In this document: in pieces, positions 15,305 to 24,970 of the stretch
Numbering within the stretch: the first letter of the stretch is position 1
Layout of the letters: every line of letters starts with the position of its first letter
Source of the DNA: Pedobacter sp. PACM 27299
GTDB lineage: Bacteria; Bacteroidota; Bacteroidia; Sphingobacteriales; Sphingobacteriaceae
NCBI RefSeq assembly: GCF_001412655.1
Contig: NZ_CP012996.1
Coordinates: forward strand, 1,178,001-1,242,000
DNA length: 64,000 bases
Direction: 5' to 3'
The notes under the pieces: generated by a model
Databases searched by the model: none
What the model was told of the DNA's origin: nothing
What the model saw: the letters and a program-made list of their open reading frames with translations, nothing else
Position numbers and translations under genes: made by a program

Positions 15305-16735
15305 ATGCAAGAAGTAAACTACAAAATGCTACTGATTACCCTGGCATTCGGACTCATCATCTGGTTTATCCCAGAACCAGAAGGGGTTAAGGCGGAAGCC
15401 TGGCACTTGCTGGCGATTTTCCTGGCCACCATTCTAGGGATTATTCTCAAAGCAGCGCCAATGGGCACGATGTCTATGATCGCGATCGCTTTAGTGGCCA
15501 TCACTGGTGTACTCGCTCCCGGTGATCCCGGAAAAGCAATCTCATTAGCACTCAGCAGTTTCGGTGATAAGGTGATCTGGTTGATCGGTATTTCCTTTTT
15601 TATTGCCCGTGGATTTATTAAAACGGGACTGGGAAGCAGGATTGCCTATCTTTTTATCCGCGTATTTGGCCGTAGTTCTTTGGGATTAGGCTATGGCCTT
15701 GGATTGGCGGATTTAGTACTGGCTCCTGCAATTCCCAGTAATACAGCCCGTGGCGGCGGTATCATTTATCCGATTATGAAATCTATGGCCATCAACTTTG
15801 GCTCTTTTCCCGATAAAGAAGAAACCCACCGCAAGCTGGGTGCTTACCTGAGCTTGAGCAGTTACAATGTCAACCTGATCACTTCCTCTATGTTCCTGAC
15901 TGGTACGGCCAGTAACCCGATGTGTCAGAAGTTTGCTGCCGACCTGGGGATTCAGATTACCTGGATGTCATGGATGTGGGCAGCCATCGTTCCCGGCATC
16001 ATTTCCCTGATCCTGATTCCTTATGTGCTGTATAAAATATATCCACCGGAAATAAAAGTGACCCAGGGTGCCACAAAAATGGCCTCGGATAAACTGAAAG
16101 AAATGGGCAAAGTGTCTACCAATGAATGGCTGATGCTGATCGCTTTTGTGATCCTGCTGGTATTGTGGGTAAGCGGCGACTTCTTTAAGATCGATGCCAC
16201 CACGACTGCCTTCATCGGATTGGTATTTCTATTGCTTTCCAGAGTACTGACCTGGGAAGATGTGAAAAGTGAAAAAGGAGCCTGGGACACGATTGTCTGG
16301 TTCTCCGCCCTGGTGATGATGGGCAGCGCGTTAAATACCCTGGGATTAATTCCATGGTTGAGCAATGTAGTAAAAGACCAGATCGGTGGCTTAAGCTGGA
16401 CAATGGCTTTTCCAATTATCATCCTGGTTTATTTTTACAGCCATTATCTGTTTGCCAGTGCAACTGCACATGTGGCTTCTATGTATGCCGCTTTCTTAGG
16501 GGTAGGTGTGATTATTGGCATTCCGCCGATGCTGCTCGCACTATCATTAGGTTTCTGCGGTGGTATTTTCGGCACCTTAACGCATTATGGTCATGGACCC
16601 GCTCCTGTATTTTTTGGAAGTACGTATGTCGATGTCAAAGATTGGTGGTCGAAAGGCTTTGTACTGAGTATTATTTTCCTGATCATCTGGATCGGAATCG
16701 GCGGACTATGGTGGAAAGTAATTGGCGTATTTTAA
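15305..16735 (+). CDS. DASS (SLC13/CitT)-family anion carrier, probable C4-dicarboxylate/2-oxoglutarate transporter
   Basis: The 476-residue inner-membrane protein has about 12 hydrophobic segments. The two-repeat DASS fold is marked by PAIPSNTARGGG (S145-N146-T147), GTASNP (~197-202) and the second-repeat SATAHVAS (~388), equivalents of the substrate and sodium-binding SNT motifs. It resembles the CitT/2-oxoglutarate-malate translocator branch, so it may exchange dicarboxylates or import them with cations. The gene sits between a porin and sdhCAB (9 bp before sdhC), which favours succinate, fumarate or malate as substrate. Confidence 0.88.
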   Translation: MQEVNYKMLLITLAFGLIIWFIPEPEGVKAEAWHLLAIFLATILGIILKAAPMGTMSMIAIALVAITGVLAPGDPGKAISLALSSFGDKVIWLIGISFFIARGFIKTGLGSRIAYLFIRVFGRSSLGLGYGLGLADLVLAPAIPSNTARGGGIIYPIMKSMAINFGSFPDKEETHRKLGAYLSLSSYNVNLITSSMFLTGTASNPMCQKFAADLGIQITWMSWMWAAIVPGIISLILIPYVLYKIYPPEIKVTQGATKMASDKLKEMGKVSTNEWLMLIAFVILLVLWVSGDFFKIDATTTAFIGLVFLLLSRVLTWEDVKSEKGAWDTIVWFSALVMMGSALNTLGLIPWLSNVVKDQIGGLSWTMAFPIIILVYFYSHYLFASATAHVASMYAAFLGVGVIIGIPPMLLALSLGFCGGIFGTLTHYGHGPAPVFFGSTYVDVKDWWSKGFVLSIIFLIIWIGIGGLWWKVIGVF

Positions 16736-16744
16736 TTTAAAGCT

Positions 16745-17428
16745 ATGGATAGAAAATCAAATACCTCTACGCTGATGCGTAAAACATTAATGGCTTTAAC
16801 AGGTTTATTCCTCTGCTTTTTCCTGGTGATTCATTTGCTGGGAAACCTGCAATTGCTATTGCCAGCAGAACAGGCAAAAGGAAGCTTTAACGGTTATTCC
16901 CAACTGCTTTCAGGCAATATTTTTATTAAAATCATTTCTTATGTGCTGTATGCCTCGATCATTATCCATGGGATTGATGCCCTGGTGATCACATTGAAGA
17001 ATAAAAAAATTGCCGGTAAATATGCGGTTGACGGCAGGGCAGCGACCAGCAAATGGTACTCCCGGAATATGGGGATCTTAGGTACGCTGATCCTGATCTT
17101 TCTGGTGTTTCACTTTAAAGATTTCTGGTACCAGTATAAGTTTGGAACATTGCCAATGGATGAGTTTGGCCATAAAGATTTATACACGATCGTGATCGCC
17201 GCCTACCAGGATTGGTGGTACGTATTGTTTTACGTGCTTTCCATGTTTGCGCTGGGTTATCACCTGTTACATGGTTTTTTTAGTGCCGCCCGTTCACTAG
17301 GATTGTATCACCCAAAATACGTGGCCTGGGTCAGGAATTTTGGAAAAGTATACAGTTACGTGATTACGTTCGGCTTCGCAATTATCCCAATTTATGTTTA
17401 TTTAACACAGCATGTGGTATGGAATTAA
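16745..17428 (+). CDS. sdhC: Succinate dehydrogenase/fumarate reductase cytochrome b558 subunit
   Basis: Membrane anchor of 227 residues with five hydrophobic helices, the single-subunit diheme b558 type used with menaquinone. Candidate heme ligands are H30, H75, H123, H173 and H176, each inside a helix. It carries electrons between the quinone pool and the flavoprotein arm. The last codons overlap the sdhA start by 10 nt, so translation is probably coupled. Sequence alone does not say whether the complex runs as succinate oxidase or fumarate reductase. The linked carboxylate carrier suggests a role on imported C4 acids, perhaps as a second copy beside a housekeeping complex. Confidence 0.9.
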   Translation: MDRKSNTSTLMRKTLMALTGLFLCFFLVIHLLGNLQLLLPAEQAKGSFNGYSQLLSGNIFIKIISYVLYASIIIHGIDALVITLKNKKIAGKYAVDGRAATSKWYSRNMGILGTLILIFLVFHFKDFWYQYKFGTLPMDEFGHKDLYTIVIAAYQDWWYVLFYVLSMFALGYHLLHGFFSAARSLGLYHPKYVAWVRNFGKVYSYVITFGFAIIPIYVYLTQHVVWN

Positions 17429-19335
17429 ATGCTAAAATCCCCCCGGGTCCATTAAAAGATAAATGGAGCTTTTATAAAGACCATGCCCGATTGGTGAATC
17501 CCGCCAATAGAAAGAAAATGGATGTGATTGTGGTAGGTACCGGACTTTCTGGAAGCGCCGCCGCGGCATCTCTAGGAGAAATGGGTTATAATGTAAAATC
17601 ATTTTGCTTCCAGGATTCCGCAAGAAGAGCGCATTCCGTTGCCGCACAAGGTGGTGTGAATGCCATGAAGAACTATAAAAATGACGGTGATAGCGTGTAT
17701 CGCATGTTTTATGATACGATAAAAGGAGGGGATTTCCGCTCCAGAGAAGCCAATGTATACCGTCTGGCAGAGTGTTCCGCACAGCTGATCGATCAGGCAG
17801 TTGCCCAAGGCGTGCCTTTTGGCCGCGAATATGGCGGATACCTGAACAACCGCTCTTTTGGAGGGGTGCAGGTGAGCCGGACTTTTTATGCCAGAGGACA
17901 AACCGGACAGCAATTGCTGTTAGGGGCCTATCAGGCGCTCATGAGACAGGTGGCCGCTAAAACAGTGGCCCTATACACGAGGCATGAAATGCTGGATCTG
18001 GTGATCGTAGATGGCAAAGCAAGAGGGGTAATCGTGAGAAATCTCGATACCGGTGAAATCGAAAGACATAGTGCACATACTGTGATTCTGGCCACCGGCG
18101 GTTTCGGTAAGATTTACTACTTGTCTACCTTAGCCATGGGCTGTAACGCTTCGGCGATATGGCGCGCGCATAAAAAAGGAGCCTTTATGGCTTGCCCAAG
18201 CTGGACACAGGTGCACCCTACTTCTTTACCGCAATCTGGAAGTTACCAGAGCAAACTCACCCTGATGTCTGAATCTTTAAGAAACGACGGCAGGATCTGG
18301 GTGCCTCTGCATAATCCGGAGAGCAGAAAACCCAATGATATTCCCGAAGAAGAAAGAGATTATTACCTCGAACGTAGATACCCTGCGTTTGGAAATCTTG
18401 CACCAAGGGATATTTCTTCCCGCGCCGCAAAAGAACGGATTGATGCCGGATTTGGTGTAGGGCCACAGCTCAATGCCGTTTATCTCGACTTTTCAAAAGC
18501 GATCAAAGAGCAGGGACAAGGAAAGATTAAAGAGAAGTACGGAAACTTGTTCGATATGTACCGTAAGATCACCGACATTGATGCTTATAAAGAACCCATG
18601 ATGATTTCCCCTGCTGCGCATTTTTCTATGGGTGGTTTATGGGTGGATTATGAATTGATGACCACCATTCCTGGCTTGTTTGCTTTAGGGGAAGCCAATT
18701 TTGCCGATCACGGAGCCAATAGATTAGGTGCCAATTCTTTACTGCAGGCTTGTGTGGACGGTTACTTTATTGCGCCTTATACGGTGTCAAATTACCTGGC
18801 CGAAGAAATCAAATCTGCCAGACTAACCACCTCCGAGGCCGAGTTTGTGGATGCCGAAGTTCGGGTAAGGGCGCATCTCGGAAAATTACTCGCCATCAAT
18901 GGCACAAAAACCGCAGATCACTACCATAAAATATTGGGAAAGCTTCTTTACGACTATTGTGGTTTATCAAGAACTAGAGAAGGTTTAATAAAAGCAATAC
19001 AGGAGATCAAAGACTTGCGCGCAGACTTCTATCAGCATCTGAAGGTAACAGGTACAGACGAGGAAATGAATGGGGAACTGGAGAAAGCAGGCCGTATCAG
19101 TGACTACCTGGAGATTGCAGAACTGATGTGTCAGGATGCCTTGACCAGAGAGGAATCCTGTGGTGCCCATTTCAGGGAAGAATACCAGACTCCGGAAGGA
19201 GAGGCCTTGAGAAACGACGAGAAATATTGTTTCGTTTCCGCCTGGCAATACCAAGGGGAGGATCAGGAAGAAATTTTGGTCCCAGAACCCCTCCATTTTG
19301 AAAATGTAGAATTAACCGTAAGGAGTTATAAATAA
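17419..19335 (+). CDS. sdhA: Succinate dehydrogenase/fumarate reductase flavoprotein subunit
   Basis: This catalytic subunit of 638 residues interconverts succinate and fumarate. The FAD Rossmann motif [12 protein letters not shown] lies at 38-49, and [11 protein letters not shown] has H72, the expected covalent FAD ligand. The active-site regions HPTSLP and RDISSRA, and the C-terminal [24 protein letters not shown], are intact. The N-terminus ([20 protein letters not shown]) is the form typical of the Bacteroidota/b558-linked enzymes. The start overlaps the end of sdhC, and sdhB follows 10 bp downstream. Confidence 0.94.
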   Translation: MELNAKIPPGPLKDKWSFYKDHARLVNPANRKKMDVIVVGTGLSGSAAAASLGEMGYNVKSFCFQDSARRAHSVAAQGGVNAMKNYKNDGDSVYRMFYDTIKGGDFRSREANVYRLAECSAQLIDQAVAQGVPFGREYGGYLNNRSFGGVQVSRTFYARGQTGQQLLLGAYQALMRQVAAKTVALYTRHEMLDLVIVDGKARGVIVRNLDTGEIERHSAHTVILATGGFGKIYYLSTLAMGCNASAIWRAHKKGAFMACPSWTQVHPTSLPQSGSYQSKLTLMSESLRNDGRIWVPLHNPESRKPNDIPEEERDYYLERRYPAFGNLAPRDISSRAAKERIDAGFGVGPQLNAVYLDFSKAIKEQGQGKIKEKYGNLFDMYRKITDIDAYKEPMMISPAAHFSMGGLWVDYELMTTIPGLFALGEANFADHGANRLGANSLLQACVDGYFIAPYTVSNYLAEEIKSARLTTSEAEFVDAEVRVRAHLGKLLAINGTKTADHYHKILGKLLYDYCGLSRTREGLIKAIQEIKDLRADFYQHLKVTGTDEEMNGELEKAGRISDYLEIAELMCQDALTREESCGAHFREEYQTPEGEALRNDEKYCFVSAWQYQGEDQEEILVPEPLHFENVELTVRSYK

Positions 19336-19345
19336 TATACCGGCT

Positions 19346-20092
19346 ATGAAAATCTATTTAAAAATATGGCGACAAAGTGATGCCGGTAGTCCGGGGAAAT
19401 TGGTCGATTATGAATTGGACAATGTGATTCCTCACATGTCCTTTCTGGAAATGATGGACACGCTGAACGAACAGCTGATTTTGAGCGGTGATCGTCCGGT
19501 GGAGTTCGACCATGATTGCCGGGAAGGTATTTGCGGACAATGCGGGATGATGATCAACGGTCGTGCACATGGTCCGATCAAACATTTGACCACTTGTCAG
19601 CTGCACATGAGGGAGTTTAAAGATGGGGATACGATTTATATTGAACCCTTTAGAGGGGCCGCATTCCCGGTGAAAAGGGATTTACGGGTAGACCGTTCTG
19701 CTTTCGATCGCATCATTCAGGCCGGAGGTTTTGTGTCGGTAAATACCGGTCAGGCACCAGAAGCAAATGGCATTCCGATCACGCATGAACAGGCCGAATC
19801 GGCTTTCGATAGTGCCGCATGTATCGGATGCGGGGCTTGCGTGGCTACCTGCAAAAACTCCAGCGCGGCATTGTTTACTTCTGCAAAGATTGCGCACCTG
19901 GTAAAATTGCCGCAAGGAAAGATGGAATCTAATAAACGCGTGCTGTCTATGGTGGCACAAATGGACCTCGAAGATTTTGGCCATTGTACCAATACCGAAG
20001 CCTGTGAAGTGGAATGTCCGCAAAGTATTTCCGTCTTGAATATCGCCAGAATGAATTGGGAATATACCCTGAGTAAAGTTTTAAAAAAGTAA
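19346..20092 (+). CDS. sdhB: Succinate dehydrogenase/fumarate reductase iron-sulfur subunit
   Basis: Electron-wire subunit of 248 residues with all three clusters visible: 2Fe-2S from C58, C63, C66 and C84; 4Fe-4S from C159, C162, C165 and C169 ([11 protein letters not shown]); and 3Fe-4S from C214, C220 and C224. It links SdhA to the membrane cytochrome. The stop codon is one base from the start of the following TolC-family gene, so the sdh genes and the exporter genes appear to be one transcription unit. Confidence 0.93.
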   Translation: MKIYLKIWRQSDAGSPGKLVDYELDNVIPHMSFLEMMDTLNEQLILSGDRPVEFDHDCREGICGQCGMMINGRAHGPIKHLTTCQLHMREFKDGDTIYIEPFRGAAFPVKRDLRVDRSAFDRIIQAGGFVSVNTGQAPEANGIPITHEQAESAFDSAACIGCGACVATCKNSSAALFTSAKIAHLVKLPQGKMESNKRVLSMVAQMDLEDFGHCTNTEACEVECPQSISVLNIARMNWEYTLSKVLKK

Positions 20093-20093
20093 T

Positions 20094-21551
20094 ATGTTTA
20101 AACAAATACATACCTATAAAAATTATGCCCTGCTTTGTGGTCTGATGGCTTGTGGCATGACTGTGAATGCACAAAACACCTCATTGGAAGATTGTTTTAA
20201 CCTTGCAAATCAAAACAACCTGAGCCTCAGACAAGCGAAATCTTCTTTGGCTTCAGGGGAGGCTAACCTGAAAGCAGAGAAGAAAAGTTACTTGCCAAAA
20301 GTGGATTTATTGTCGAGCTATACCTACCTGAGCAGTCCTTTAACGATCAATCTGCAGCAGGCAAGAGATGGTGTGGTGAACGGTTCTTCTCAGCAAAGTG
20401 TGAATACGGCCAATGAGGTGTTCAAAGAAATTACCGGAAATCCACTGCCTCAGTCTGTGCAGGATCGCATATATAATACCTCTAAAAATGTAATCGGAGC
20501 CATTTATCCGGATTATAATCCGAGTTTAAGCAGACAATCTTATTTCGTGGCTGGGGTAGGTTTTCGACAGCCCATATTTTTAGGCTATAAATTAGATGCT
20601 GCGGGAAACCTGGCAGAATCCCTGGTGAAGTCGGCAGATATCAATGTAGACCTGGTAGCGAAGGAACTGGAATTCCTGATTTCTTTGCAGTACCTGCGGA
20701 TTTTATACTTAAATACCTTGCTTTCTGAGCAGCAGACCATGGTGAATGCGCTGATGAAAAATAAGGAGTATGCACAGCAGCTGGTGAAAAATGAGATCCT
20801 TGCCCCATACCAGAAAAGCTGGACAAATGTAGTCTTGATCCAGGCAGAAAGTCAGTTTAACAATATAAAACTGGAACAGGAAAATGCCAAGGTGGAATTG
20901 AATAAACTACTGGGGATTCCTTTAGACTCGAATATTGTGATCGCGGATACGCTAAAATATTGTCCTATAGAACCAGCAGCTCCAAAAGAAGATTTCTGGG
21001 TGTCGAATCCGATTTACAGACTCGCGGGCAGCAAAATCAATTATGCGAAAACCGCAGAAAAGATCAGCAGGTCTTTCTCTCTGCCTAATATTTTTGCCAT
21101 CGGTAATTATAACCTTTATCAAAAAGACCTTCCGGTTACGATGCCGGATTGGTTTATCGGCCTGGAGATGCAATGGAGTTTGTTTAACGGACAGACCCGT
21201 AAACGCACCCAAGCTGCTAGCAAGCTGGTGGAAGAGGCAAAACTTGGAGAACAGAGTGCCGGATTGGCCTTGCAGGTGCAATCTACGGTAGCTCGAAATA
21301 AAATGAAATCACTGCAAAACGATGTATACGCCTTAGGTAATGCCCGTAAGGAAGCACATACAACAAGTACTTTGATCGGTGAAAGGATGAAAAACCAGCT
21401 TTCTTCTCCTAAAGATGTGAACGATGCTTTATTGGTAGAAACGGAAATCGACAAAGGTTACCATACCGCAGTGTTTGGGTATTACCTGGCTGTTGCCGCT
21501 TACTTTAACAGCATTGGAACGCCAAAAGAACTGGCGAAATACCTGAAATAA
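20094..21551 (+). CDS. TolC-family outer-membrane efflux protein
   Basis: Outer-membrane channel of 485 residues. A signal peptide ends near VNAQ (about residue 24-27), followed by the OEP repeats rich in heptad-like Leu/Ala/Asn: TSLEDCFNLANQNNLSLRQA and later KLGEQSAGLALQVQS. It forms the exit duct of a tripartite exporter. It starts immediately after sdhB and is followed by HlyD and permease genes, so its partners are clear. The exported substrate is unknown. Confidence 0.88.
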   Translation: MFKQIHTYKNYALLCGLMACGMTVNAQNTSLEDCFNLANQNNLSLRQAKSSLASGEANLKAEKKSYLPKVDLLSSYTYLSSPLTINLQQARDGVVNGSSQQSVNTANEVFKEITGNPLPQSVQDRIYNTSKNVIGAIYPDYNPSLSRQSYFVAGVGFRQPIFLGYKLDAAGNLAESLVKSADINVDLVAKELEFLISLQYLRILYLNTLLSEQQTMVNALMKNKEYAQQLVKNEILAPYQKSWTNVVLIQAESQFNNIKLEQENAKVELNKLLGIPLDSNIVIADTLKYCPIEPAAPKEDFWVSNPIYRLAGSKINYAKTAEKISRSFSLPNIFAIGNYNLYQKDLPVTMPDWFIGLEMQWSLFNGQTRKRTQAASKLVEEAKLGEQSAGLALQVQSTVARNKMKSLQNDVYALGNARKEAHTTSTLIGERMKNQLSSPKDVNDALLVETEIDKGYHTAVFGYYLAVAAYFNSIGTPKELAKYLK

Positions 21552-21599
21552 AATTACCTGGATATAAACATAAAAACTCAAGCTATAAAACACATATAC

Positions 21600-22589
21600 A
21601 TGAAAGATATCATCAAAAATTACTGGGCTTTACTGATCCCTATTATCGTGGTCATCGCCACTTTGTTCTTCTTTCTGGCAGGGAATAAGAAACAAGACAA
21701 TAATTTCATCGGCATGGTAGATGCTTCCAGTGTAGATGTGGCGGCTGAATTTCCTGGTCGTCTGGATTCTTTATTGGTAGAACTTGGCGATACGGTAAAA
21801 GAGGGGCAAATTGTGGCCATTCTTCGTTCTAACGAGATAGATGCGATAAAAGCACAAGCCCTTGCTGCCATTGATGCAGCAAAAGGGCAGCAGGAATTGC
21901 TGTTAAAAGGTGCCAGACCAGAACTGATCGATGCGACTTCCAAACTGTACCAGATCAGCGAAGATCAGTACAAGTTATTTAGTGCCACTAATGATAGGAT
22001 GCAGCGTTTGTACAATGCGGACGTGATTTCCGGTCAGGAAAGAGATGTTTTCTATTTCCGCTATGAGGCGGCTAAAAAAGAAATGGAAATGGCAAAGCTG
22101 AACTTGAAAATGCTGAAAGATGGCACGCGTCCGGAGATTATGAAAACGGCGAATGCGATTGTAAAACAAGCGGAACAGGCTTATGAACTGACCAAATCTT
22201 TAGGCGACAATACCCGCGTACATGCACCTGCAGATGGGGTGATTTCTAGTTTAGTGACGCACCAAGGTGAAATTGTTTCTATAGGTTATCCAATGATGAC
22301 TATTGAAAAGAAAAACTCTAAGCTGATTCGGTTCAATGTCCGCCAGGATGAGTCTAATCTGTTGAAAGTAGGTTCTGTAGCTTCAGTGAAAGTGCCGGGT
22401 TGTGATCCTGAAACTTTTGAAGTGAAAGTGACTTCTATTGCGCCAACCTTAGAGTTTGCGAATTGGGTACCTACAAAAGACAAAGGACAGTTTGAACTGA
22501 GAACATTTACAATAGAGCTGAAACCAGAAAACGCTGCCGGAATTAAAGGTTTACGTGCTGGTATGACGGCTTCCTTAATTTTGCCATAA
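21600..22589 (+). CDS. HlyD/EmrA-family periplasmic adaptor
   Basis: Membrane-fusion protein of 329 residues with one N-terminal TM helix (about 8-27). The lipoyl/biotinyl-like half motifs are VDVAAEFPGRLDSLLVELGDTVKEGQIVA (about 44-72) and RVHAPADGVISSLVTHQGE (about 207-225). A helical hairpin between them carries two copies of a similar phrase (LLLKGARPELIDA and KMLKDGTRPEIMKT). It should bridge the TolC-like channel and the ABC-2 permeases. Its stop codon overlaps the next start (TAATG). Confidence 0.88.
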   Translation: MKDIIKNYWALLIPIIVVIATLFFFLAGNKKQDNNFIGMVDASSVDVAAEFPGRLDSLLVELGDTVKEGQIVAILRSNEIDAIKAQALAAIDAAKGQQELLLKGARPELIDATSKLYQISEDQYKLFSATNDRMQRLYNADVISGQERDVFYFRYEAAKKEMEMAKLNLKMLKDGTRPEIMKTANAIVKQAEQAYELTKSLGDNTRVHAPADGVISSLVTHQGEIVSIGYPMMTIEKKNSKLIRFNVRQDESNLLKVGSVASVKVPGCDPETFEVKVTSIAPTLEFANWVPTKDKGQFELRTFTIELKPENAAGIKGLRAGMTASLILP

Positions 22590-23773
22590 TGCGCTCCACT
22601 TGTCAAATCATCATTCGGGAATGGAACAGGATTCTCCATCTAAAGGTATTTTACCTGGTGATGCTGGTGGTTCCTGCTCTGTTGTTTTCTTTTTATGCGT
22701 ATATCTATCAGGAGAAAGAAGCGAAAAACCTTCCTTTTGCGATTTGGGATGACGATCAAAGTCCGGTAAGCCGACAGCTGATTTTCTTGCTGGAGCAGCG
22801 GGATGCGTTACGAATTACCAAAAGGTTGTATAGCGAAGCAGAAGTGCAGCGCGCCATACAGAAAGGGGAGATCATGGGTGCCGTACATTTCCCGGTAAAT
22901 ATGCAGAACGATATATATAGCCGTCATCCCAGCACAGTGACGTTGTATACGAATGCGGCGGCTTTAGTACCCGCCAAAATGGTGTATAAAGCAGCAGCGC
23001 AGGTGATCATTACCGGAAGCACAGGGGTCATTTTGAAAAAGCTGGTGAAGACGGGAATGCCGCCAGATCGGGCTATGGCTTTAGCGAACCCCATTAAACT
23101 GGATACCTATCAGCTGTACAATGCGACTTATAATTATCAGGAATACTTGGTACCCGGGCTGATTACGGTGGGGATGCAGATGATTTTGATCATCAGCAGC
23201 ATGCTGGCGCTAAATTATGAATACAAGACCAATACGATGCCGCAGTTATATGAGCTGGCAAAGGGATCAGCATTTCGCGTAATTGCCGGTAAAACGATCG
23301 CCCATCTGGTGGTCAGCTGGTTCAATTTTGCCATTATTGCCTTTATTCTCTTTCCTTTCTTTGATATCGGTGTGCCAGCAGCAACAGGTAAGTTTTTTGC
23401 ACTGTATACCCTGCTGTCTATCGCTTGTATCGGTATCGGAATGTTCATTTCTGCTTTGTTTAAAGATGTCATGCTTTCGGGTGATGTGGCTTTGTTTTAT
23501 ACTTCGCCGGCCTTTGTGTTCAGCGGTTTTACTTTTCCAAGATGGGCAATGCCCTGGTATGATCAGTACTATGCGACGATTATGCCCTATACGCCATTTC
23601 TGGATACTTTCTTTAAGATATATTATATGAACCTGCCTTTCTATTATGCGCAGGCTGATTTGTATAAATTATTGTTGTTTCCAGCAGTCATGTTCCCGAC
23701 TGCCTTAATTCTTTTCCAACGTCAATTTAATAACAGCAAAAATGAAGCAGCAGTCGAACCCGTCCTTAATTAA
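22589..23773 (+). CDS. ABC-2 type membrane permease, first of pair
   Basis: 394 residues in the ABC2_membrane_3 layout: TM1 (about 17-37), a large extracytoplasmic domain (FAIWDDDQSPVSRQL, GAVHFPVNMQNDIYS), then five TM helices in the C-terminal half. Such permeases normally pair with an ATP-binding subunit as drug or envelope-component exporters (YbhSR type). No ATPase gene is in this operon. It overlaps the adaptor gene by 1 nt and the second permease gene by 32 nt. Confidence 0.85.
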   Translation: MRSTCQIIIREWNRILHLKVFYLVMLVVPALLFSFYAYIYQEKEAKNLPFAIWDDDQSPVSRQLIFLLEQRDALRITKRLYSEAEVQRAIQKGEIMGAVHFPVNMQNDIYSRHPSTVTLYTNAAALVPAKMVYKAAAQVIITGSTGVILKKLVKTGMPPDRAMALANPIKLDTYQLYNATYNYQEYLVPGLITVGMQMILIISSMLALNYEYKTNTMPQLYELAKGSAFRVIAGKTIAHLVVSWFNFAIIAFILFPFFDIGVPAATGKFFALYTLLSIACIGIGMFISALFKDVMLSGDVALFYTSPAFVFSGFTFPRWAMPWYDQYYATIMPYTPFLDTFFKIYYMNLPFYYAQADLYKLLLFPAVMFPTALILFQRQFNNSKNEAAVEPVLN

Positions 23774-24905
23774 TCTTTTACTGAGAGAAGCAGGGCTAGT
23801 GGTGAAGGACCATAGTTTGCTCCTTACACTGCTGATCGCACCTTTGCTTTATGCTTTTTTTTATGGCAGTATTTACATTAACAAAGAAGAAGAAAATGTG
23901 AAACTGGCCATTGTAGATGACGATCAGACTCGCTTGTCTCGTTTATTACAACAGCATATAGACAATTCTCCAATGGTAGAACTGATCCATTTTTCTAACC
24001 TGGAAGATGCAAAAGAACAGATGTATGAAGGAAATTGTCAGGGCTATATGTACATCCCAAGAGGAACGCAGACTAACTTGTTAAGTTTGAAGCAAAGCAA
24101 TGTGGTACTGGCGGTAAATGCAGCCAGATTTCTGCCTTCCAGTGACATTCTGGCCAGTGTACAAGCCATCTGCCTGACTGTCGGTGCAGGAGTTCGGCTC
24201 CAGTTTTTCGAGAAAAGCGAGGGGATGACTTCCGCCATTGCCATGCAGAATGTGATGCCTGTCAGTCTGGATTATCGTCCGCTGTTTAATGAACGTTCGA
24301 GTTATGGCGCTTTCTTATTGCCCGGCTTGCTGGCACTGATCCTGCAGCAAACCTTGTTAATAGGTCTTTCCGAAAGTGTAGCCGCAGAAAGACAGCATTC
24401 CACTATTGGTGGTTGGTTAAGGGGAGGAGCGTCCATGGCAATTTGGGGAAAGGGATTATTTTACCTGATCCTGTTTTCCGCTTATGCATTTTTCTTTCTG
24501 AATGTGAATTACAGTTTGCTGAACCTGCCCATGAGGGGCAATGGTTTTGAGCTCAGCTTATTACTGCTGCTGTTCCTGCTCACGTTAATCCCTATGGGAC
24601 AGTTTATCGGTTCCCTGTTCAAATCGCAATTACTCTGTTTACAGATGATGGCCTTTTCCACGTATCCGATTTTCCTGATTACTGGATATTCCTGGCCTTT
24701 TGAGTCTTTACCCTTGCCGATACAGTGGTTGTCGATGTTATTACCAACTACACCCTTTATCCAGATCTATACAGCAATGGTACAGTCGGGGGCAAGTATA
24801 TGGGAGAATCCAAAGTTATTGCTGCACCTGATGCTGTTGTGGGCTTTCTATAGTGGCATTTGTTATGCACGTTTGCATACTTTGAGAAAGCGGGTTTTGG
24901 CTTAG
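23742..24905 (+). CDS. ABC-2 type membrane permease, second of pair
   Basis: A 387-residue paralogue of the preceding permease with the same layout: TM1 at about 23-41, an external domain with LAIVDDDQTRLSRLL and EGNCQGYMYIPRG, then TM helices from about 195. The two probably form a heterodimer. Its start lies inside the previous gene. A strong bidirectional terminator follows at 24919-24952, closing the long unit. The missing nucleotide-binding subunit must come from elsewhere or the pump must be powered differently. Confidence 0.85.
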   Translation: MKQQSNPSLINLLLREAGLVVKDHSLLLTLLIAPLLYAFFYGSIYINKEEENVKLAIVDDDQTRLSRLLQQHIDNSPMVELIHFSNLEDAKEQMYEGNCQGYMYIPRGTQTNLLSLKQSNVVLAVNAARFLPSSDILASVQAICLTVGAGVRLQFFEKSEGMTSAIAMQNVMPVSLDYRPLFNERSSYGAFLLPGLLALILQQTLLIGLSESVAAERQHSTIGGWLRGGASMAIWGKGLFYLILFSAYAFFFLNVNYSLLNLPMRGNGFELSLLLLLFLLTLIPMGQFIGSLFKSQLLCLQMMAFSTYPIFLITGYSWPFESLPLPIQWLSMLLPTTPFIQIYTAMVQSGASIWENPKLLLHLMLLWAFYSGICYARLHTLRKRVLA

Positions 24906-24918
24906 TTTTTTTAATGAC

Positions 24919-24952
24919 AAAAGCCTGCAATCTTTGGATTGCAGGGCTTTTT
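24919..24952. terminator. Bidirectional terminator between the exporter operon and glyS
   Basis: Stem AAAAGCCTGCAATC/GATTGCAGGGCTTTT with a short TTTG loop and T-runs on both strands. It serves the plus-strand permease gene and the minus-strand glyS gene. Confidence 0.85.
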
Positions 24953-24970
24953 ATAATGATTTGGACGACC

